Shown piece by piece: positions 34,201-41,466 of a stretch of 64,000 nt of DNA. A model generated the notes under the pieces. It was not told the DNA's origin, searched no databases, and was given only the letters and a program-made list of their open reading frames with translations. Both the position numbers and the translations under genes were made by a program. Position 1 is the stretch's first letter. Every line of letters starts with the position of its first letter. Source of the stretch: Effrenium voratum (Eukaryota; Sar; Dinophyceae; Suessiales; Symbiodiniaceae); assembly GCA_963377175.1 (NCBI GenBank), contig CAUJNA010003240.1, positions 456,501 through 520,500 of the forward strand, given 5' to 3'.

Positions 34201-37200
34201 TCTCTGCAAGAAGGTTAATGCCTACCTTTCCTGAAATCAAGGAATCTCGGATTGAGGTGCTGTGAGGAATCTGTTTCGATTGCCCGAGACAAAAAGCTGT
34301 ATCGCCCAACCATGTTTCTTGGTTGCTGACCTTCCATACCTTCTGGACCTTCTCTGGTGGGGGTAATCTCAGGTTGGCATTCTACCTCATGCCGTTGACA
34401 AACCACCAGCCTAAGCCTAAGCCAAGCACTAGCTGTCACCAGCTCAAAATACGTTCAGCAGACTAGCAGAAAACCACCGAGTGAGCCACCTTTGTGATCT
34501 CTTTTCGGTGCTCCGAGGCCCTCACTTCAGGACAAAGTCGCGTGCCTGCGCACATGCCCGCACCCTATGTGCCAACACATGTAGCCTCGACTGGCCGATC
34601 TGACTAGCGGTGACTAAAGGTCGTCGTGTCAGGTTCAGGGGGGTGAAAGCCGGGCAAAAAGCTCTGAAGCACTGTGCGTGCGGAGCTAAAGCCCACGTCT
34701 GTGCATGAGAATGCCTGGAAGTGATCCTGTTGGATTCTGTATGTTCTGTCACGCTGCCACAGAATGAAGCAGGCCTTTCACATTGTGTAAACTTAGGACA
34801 GCTTAACGCAGGGTGCGCTGACAAGGCCCATGTGGCCATTATTACTTACATTCTGCGCTGTAGATAGGTAAACCGCAGGGCTAATAGCGAAGACCAGCCA
34901 AATGCCGTCCCCACCCCAGTGCAACATTGAGGGGTGCAAAAGGCATCAATCCTGACTTCATGGCCTGAGCCCGGCTCAAGTGAGTGCGCGTGTCTATCCC
35001 GCCGCCGCTTTCTCACCTCTTTCAAGCCCTGGCTCGGCCTCTTTGGTGGGAAGCGATCGCTGCGGCGCCTGACGCTGAGGATGGGACACTGAAAAACCCA
35101 AAGGTGCGAAGGTAGGCTTCGGACACTGCAACCATTTATAGCATCATTGTGCAAGTCTTGCTTGTTCCGACAAAGAGCGAGTTGTTGCTTTTTGTTGTGT
35201 CTCATCGCAAACGATCTGAACGGCTCAGAAAAGCATTGGACGGTTCAATGAGGCTAAACTGATTTGGCATTTTTGGCATTGCAAGTCGCCCTTGCTCATG
35301 CTGCCTGCCAGCAAACTACGTCAGGTCAAGTGTCCCGCGCAGGTCTGAGCAAGGCAGGGAACTGTGGGGTTCAAAGTGAAAGTATGCGGTGAGACGGAAG
35401 CATGTCATGGCCGGGCCTGCAGCCAGTACTTGCCGGGATCCACGTGCATGACAGCAGCCTCGGCAAACCAAGGTGCTAGAAGCCAACAGCATCCAGCCGT
35501 CGGCAGGTATCTGGAAGAAGCATCCAAGCTCATATTTTAGCGGCATTGGCATCCAGAAAACCAACCCCGGCCCCCAACAGAAAAGAAAAACAGCAAACGA
35601 GCAAAAAAGCGCATCAGCTAAGGTGGGCGGGGGGCCAGTGGGGGGACTCATTGACAAACGGAGGTGCTGCAACTCAGGCGAAGTCTCAGGGCCCTGACTT
35701 TGAGGCCAGGATCCAAATCCCCCAAGGGGTCTGCGGGGTGATGGGCCAGGAACCTGCAGCTCTCATCGACCACAGGGAGCCAGCTGTGTTAGTGACCTTC
35801 TGGTAGGTCGTGGGTTGGTGGGGCGGAGTTCGGCTCGGAGAGATCATGGCCATCAATGCAGTGAATGAATGGCCCTCTGTCAGATTGGTTGTGGGCCACA
35901 CCAGAGCTCGAACATCGTCATGATCTCTCCCAGACGTTTTGCGGGCATTTCCAGAGGAGGGTGGCCTCGAAGCATGTCTACCCCAGCTTGAGTGTAGTGA
36001 AAGTGTCCTGTTATAGAAGTGCGTTGTTGGTTTGACTAATTGCGCCCTTGCCCTGCCAACAATGGAAAGGTTGCCGAACGAGGTGCTACAAGCCTAGCGC
36101 AAACTATCAGGGAAAGGGCACAACCATGCCCGCTGCATGGAGGTTGAACAGGCGCCTCAAGGAGTTCCTCTGATGCTCCGTCATGTGGCTCAAGGACAGC
36201 CACGGCAGCGTCGGACCTGCGGTGCACTGTGGGCCTGCCTTTGAAGGTATGTAAAACGGTAAACTGCGCCCCTGTTTGCTGTTGTTTTTGCTTCTCTGGA
36301 CACCTCCTTGCCAAGTCGGAAGCTACTCCGCCTTCATTTGATGCTGGATGCCAGTGTCCAAGCAACACTGCAGCAGCCAAAGTGGGGACATACAAGCCGC
36401 TCGGCGGCGCTCGGTGAGAATGACAACCAGTTCGCCCTCCATGTTGTTCTCATAACAGTGAATGCATGCTTGAAAAACGTGCCAGCCAGACTTTCTGAAG
36501 AAGGCCCGGTTTGCAGCGGGCCGTTGGAATGACGTCGGCCGATGGGGGCAGCTCCCCTCAGGGCCAGCCTGCGGCTTCCTCCTCGTCCTCGTCCAGTTCT
36601 TCCTCTTCCTCGTCTTCCTCCAGCTCCTCCTCTTCTGCCTCCTGCGCTTCAAGAGCCACAATGCATTTCATTTGCTCAGCGTGCTCCTCCCCTTCAATGA
36701 AGATGTCGCGGCGGCGCTCGTCCGGCATGAAGGCAGTCCCTGGATGAGGTACCTCCCGGTCTCTTAATGCAAACCGCAGACAAGGGCTTGCATGCCACAA
36801 GGAATCTGGAATCTTCCCAAGGCCGGGCCACCCTCGCTTCGAATACGCCTTGATGCAGGTTCTAAATTTCTAAACAACTGTGCGAGGGCCGGATCATGGG
36901 CGACGTGTAAACACGCAGCAAGGAACATGTAAGCTGGCCAAGCCATGCTCTCAACCCCACCTTGGTTTCTGTGCCCACCTTCTGCATTTGGGCTGGGTAT
37001 CGTCTAATGGGTCTCTCAAAAAATGCGTCCGTGGAATTGAGTGGACATGTCAAGGCTCAAATTGCGTCCTGACTCAGCCCACCTTCAAAGGGGCCGTCTT
37101 ACCTGGGGACTTTGCATTGGCACGCAAACCCGACTCTCACGTTTCAATCAGCGTGGTGTTGCCTCCCCTCCCCCAATGATTGCCGCAACGCCGTCCCAGG

Positions 37201-40200
37201 TCGGAGAACCAAACACAGCCCCGCAACCAAGTCCCTTGGCTCGCTGCCTCCTCCCGCGCTTGCAGATGGCCAACTTCCAAGTAGAGGCGGTCCAGCAACT
37301 CCTCCTCAGCACTTGCTTGGGCCAAAGCGATTTGCAATTTTGAAAGGTTTGGGGGATTCACGAGCTTGCGGATTCCGTATGGCATGAAATGAAGCAACGC
37401 AAGTGCGTGGCACCTATATGCCATTTCCACGCGTGTTTTGACCCTTCGGCTGAGGCTGCTGCGGTGCCTTGGTTCCGCATCGCTGACATGATGACCTCAG
37501 GTGAGGGGGCTCACCGGCAGACTTGTCCATTTCGCGCCAGTGAGCTGTTGGCTGCTTGCTTAGCCCGCCACAGGGTCTCCAACTCCCAAATCGTAGCAAT
37601 CATTGAGGTAAGGTCCGATGAAAGCTCCTGCGCGCCATGTCGAGCCTTCCACTCAAAAACATTGATCCTGAAAACGGCCAACCCAAGCTGTCAACTGCCT
37701 AAACACATTACGGATCAAGAAACGCAAGATCACCAGCGGCAAGACCCGAGACTAAGTGTTAAAATAACGCAGTCCAACTTGATATGTGACTGCATGAGCA
37801 TGGGCGCGCCTTCAGCCTTGTTCGCGATAAGGATAATCCTAGACACCCAGAAGCCATGGACCAAGATGCAATATCACGGAGGCAATGCTTGCAGTAAGGG
37901 CCGAACGGAACGTCTTTGGGCGTGTTGGGGTTGAACAGGTCTCGGTACTTGTCGGCCTGAGCAAGCGCCCCCTCAATTTGACCTCTTTCTTTCTGGCAAG
38001 GCGGGCCAGGTGCAAAACACATGACAGCAGGACGGATCTTAGCGCAACCGCACTAGTTGCTGGGGCAAGAGCGTTTCTGCTATCTCGGAGCATCTGTGCG
38101 ATCTGGAGGTCGCTAGGGGTAATCTGGCGACAAAGGGCGAGCACAAAAGTTTCGACAATTGTGGTTTTGAACAACTGGACAATGCGCGTGAAGAATCACA
38201 AGACCTATAAGGCCTCAGACACACGCACACGCACACACACACACAACGCTCGTGCGCAAGTCGCACGGCAGATCAAGGACGCACAACTGCGCCTGCGGTG
38301 TTGCCCATTTTTGGGAGATGGTTCCAAGCGCACACAAACATGCAAGTCAAGCCAAGCAACCGCGCCTACATCACATGCAATCATGCCGGCATCACTCCTT
38401 CCTGCGCATCAATGACGAACAGGATGGCGCGTGCCTGGCATGTGGGTTCCAGCTCTCTTTTTCACGGGTCATGCACCTGGGTGAGAAATTCGGGGCACAA
38501 CCAAATGGTGGAACACCAGCAGTAGTATCGGTCTCAGTCTTTCCCTCCTTGTCGGGCTTCAGGGTTTTCAGGTGTGCGCGTTGTCTAACTGCCAGTGGTC
38601 TGCCTATAGTACTACGGCAGCCTTGCAGGCTGCAAGTCGCCTTGCCAAAGACTTCTCGCTGACTGATGTAATTAGTTAGTAAGGCTAACCTCTACCGCGC
38701 GGCATTCATTCGTCTAAAGGCTTGCTGGCAAATTACGCTCACAATCACATGGTTATCGCATGGTTGTCGGCGTTTATGTCAATCGACATGACGTTTGTCA
38801 GGAAAAAGGCGAGTTCCTGATCAAAGATCGGCTTACAATAACCCCCCACAAACGCAAAGTAATTAGCTTCTGCTGCTTGCCAGCTCCAGGCACCAAATCC
38901 GAAGTGAAATTCCGTTGCTAGTATGTCTGGTCGGCTGAGCATATCTCTGATCCCGGAAAGCTTAGCGAATCGAAATCAACCGTGCATGTATGGCGTTTGG
39001 GCTGCGCAAACACCTGCGTCTCCAGCACAACCGCCCACAAGTAAGAAGCAAGAGCAGAGCAAAGCAAGAAAATCTATCCAAACAGTTGGTTGGCGCACTC
39101 GGCTACCCAACATTTCGAATTTGTGAAGAAAATCCGCCGACGTCAGTCGAGCGTGTAGATGGCAGTCCGCAACTTGGTCTTCCTTCGGAATCTCTTCTCT
39201 TAGCCGAAGGCTTTTGGGGCTGCCATTTTTTGAGCATGGTGGCTGGGTGTCCAAAACCCTGTATTTTTTCCAGTGTTTTTTGGGGCTTGCGTGCTAAAAA
39301 TATGCGTTTCGCCCAGGTCTCTAGGGCGAAGGCCTCGGACGCGCAGGATCTGTTGCAATTGGCCTGTTAGAGGCCTGGGTGGGGCCAAGTGCAGTGATAC
39401 GTTAAGGAACTGATTGAAGTTGCAACATGAGTGTGCAGAGCAGTTACTGCGAAACATCCCCTGCATTACGTGCTTTTGGAAGTCTAATTGTAGGGTATTT
39501 GAGGGGGTTGCTAGTATCTGCTTTTGATGGTTGATTTTAGGGAATATCAAAAAACCATGTTTTTGTTTTCACTTTTTTGTGGCCAGCCGGCTGCATTCTC
39601 AGCATTCCCGACATCTCTGGTATCTTCTGTGTTTGGTCAATTTGCGTGTCTGAAAGTCTTGAAATTTTGGATGCGAAGATTGGGTCTGTTCCTGTACGTT
39701 GTGTGGTCGCATCCCTTGCATGTCCAGCATCGCCAGCATCACTTCTATGAAAAAAATGAATAAGGTCTTAAAATCCCTTGCGCCCCACTGGCGTCGGCGG
39801 ATCGCGTATATGGTGGTGCACCGGTCACCGGACACCCTGCCGATTTCAGCATGCAAAAGGCAAACACAAGGAAACGCTTAACATCATGAGGCAGGCGACG
39901 TACCTAGTGTTTCTGCGCCTGCTTTGCAAAAAGAGTTTGCTTCCCCTGGCCACATGGCCGTGAGCAACGCCTCTCCACAACGTTCTGGCTGCCTCTGCCA
40001 CTGCACGCCAAACTTGATCTTGCATGGCTTGCCTAGGACAAGCTGGCATCAATCAGCTGCCAGATTCCAGCAGCCCGGAGCACATCATGAAAGCATGGAA
40101 ACATGGCAACCTTTCCTCTGTGCGCTACACGTATGTTTCTCGCTCTGGATCTGCCAGTTCCCTGAAATGTCCCTGCAACAAATGTAAACAGCTGCGAACA

Positions 40201-41401
40201 GACACTAATAAGGCTACATAAACAGATGCAATATAAACAGCCATATGACATAATAAGGCGCCGCAACTGGATTCCATTGCTGCCAGGCTTGACCGCCTTT
40301 ACACCCATACAGGCGCATTGCCCAACACATACAATGGCTCAGCCCCCATGTAAGTGGCAGGCTCCATCGAAGGTCAAGGCCCGTTCGGATCACACACGTG
40401 GGAAATGGCTTTGCAAATGCGTCTCTTGAGTAGACCAGGACAGTGACTGCAATCACGGTCACTAAATGCTGAACTCAGCCATCTGCACGTCCAATTGAGG
40501 CCGGGCCGCAGCAGCGAGTTCTCGCTGGTCACCTGGGGCGACTCCAAGCCTCCGGTGTCGATGACGCGGAGCAAGAGCCTCATGCAAAACTTTGCAGCCG
40601 TGCCGGAGAGATGTGCCCCATGCTGCCCATGCCAAGTCCCTCTCCCCTGTCCGCGGGAAACCCTGAAGACTGGTCTCGTTCAGCACACTTGCAAAATCGT
40701 GCAACATCTTGCAAATCACGTGTAGGCAACCAAAACAGTCGCACGCAATGTCGCTTGCCCAATGAAATGGAATTCATTGCAATTTTTTATCCAGCCAGTG
40801 ATGACCAACAAAAAGAGGTCGACAAGGTGTACCAATCCCAGGGCGCACCCACCCAGCACCGCAAGGGCATCCTTGCGATCCCTGGTAGTTCCTGCCAGGT
40901 GTTGGAGGGTTGGGCATTGAAGCGCTCATGCTCTGAGTCACTCGGGGATGTGAAGGCACACTCAAGGGCATGTTGGTTCCAGGTATACCCTCGCCCCCCC
41001 ATCCCGCCCAAGTAGATAGCAACAGAATGCAAAGCAAAGCAATGTTGAATCATGTGGTATGCTATCCAGACAAAAACAACGAAATGCTGCTGGCGGTTGC
41101 TGCGTCGCACAGTTGCTTGATCAGCAGCGTGTATATACCCCTCGCCTGTGATCCGGTTGGGCCCCCAAAACAATTGGCGCATATTGCAAATAAGCAAGCA
41201 CAAAAATAATCATCCAAAACCAACCAACCAAACAAACAAACACACAACCAACCAACCAACCAATCAATCAATTAAATCAGTCACTCAATAAGTCACTCAA
41301 TAAGTCAATCACTCAATTCAATTCAATTCAATTCAATTCAATTCAATTCAATTCAATTCAAACAATGAATAAAATCAATAAATCCATCAATCAATAAATC
41401 C

Positions 41402-41466
<65 letters not shown>

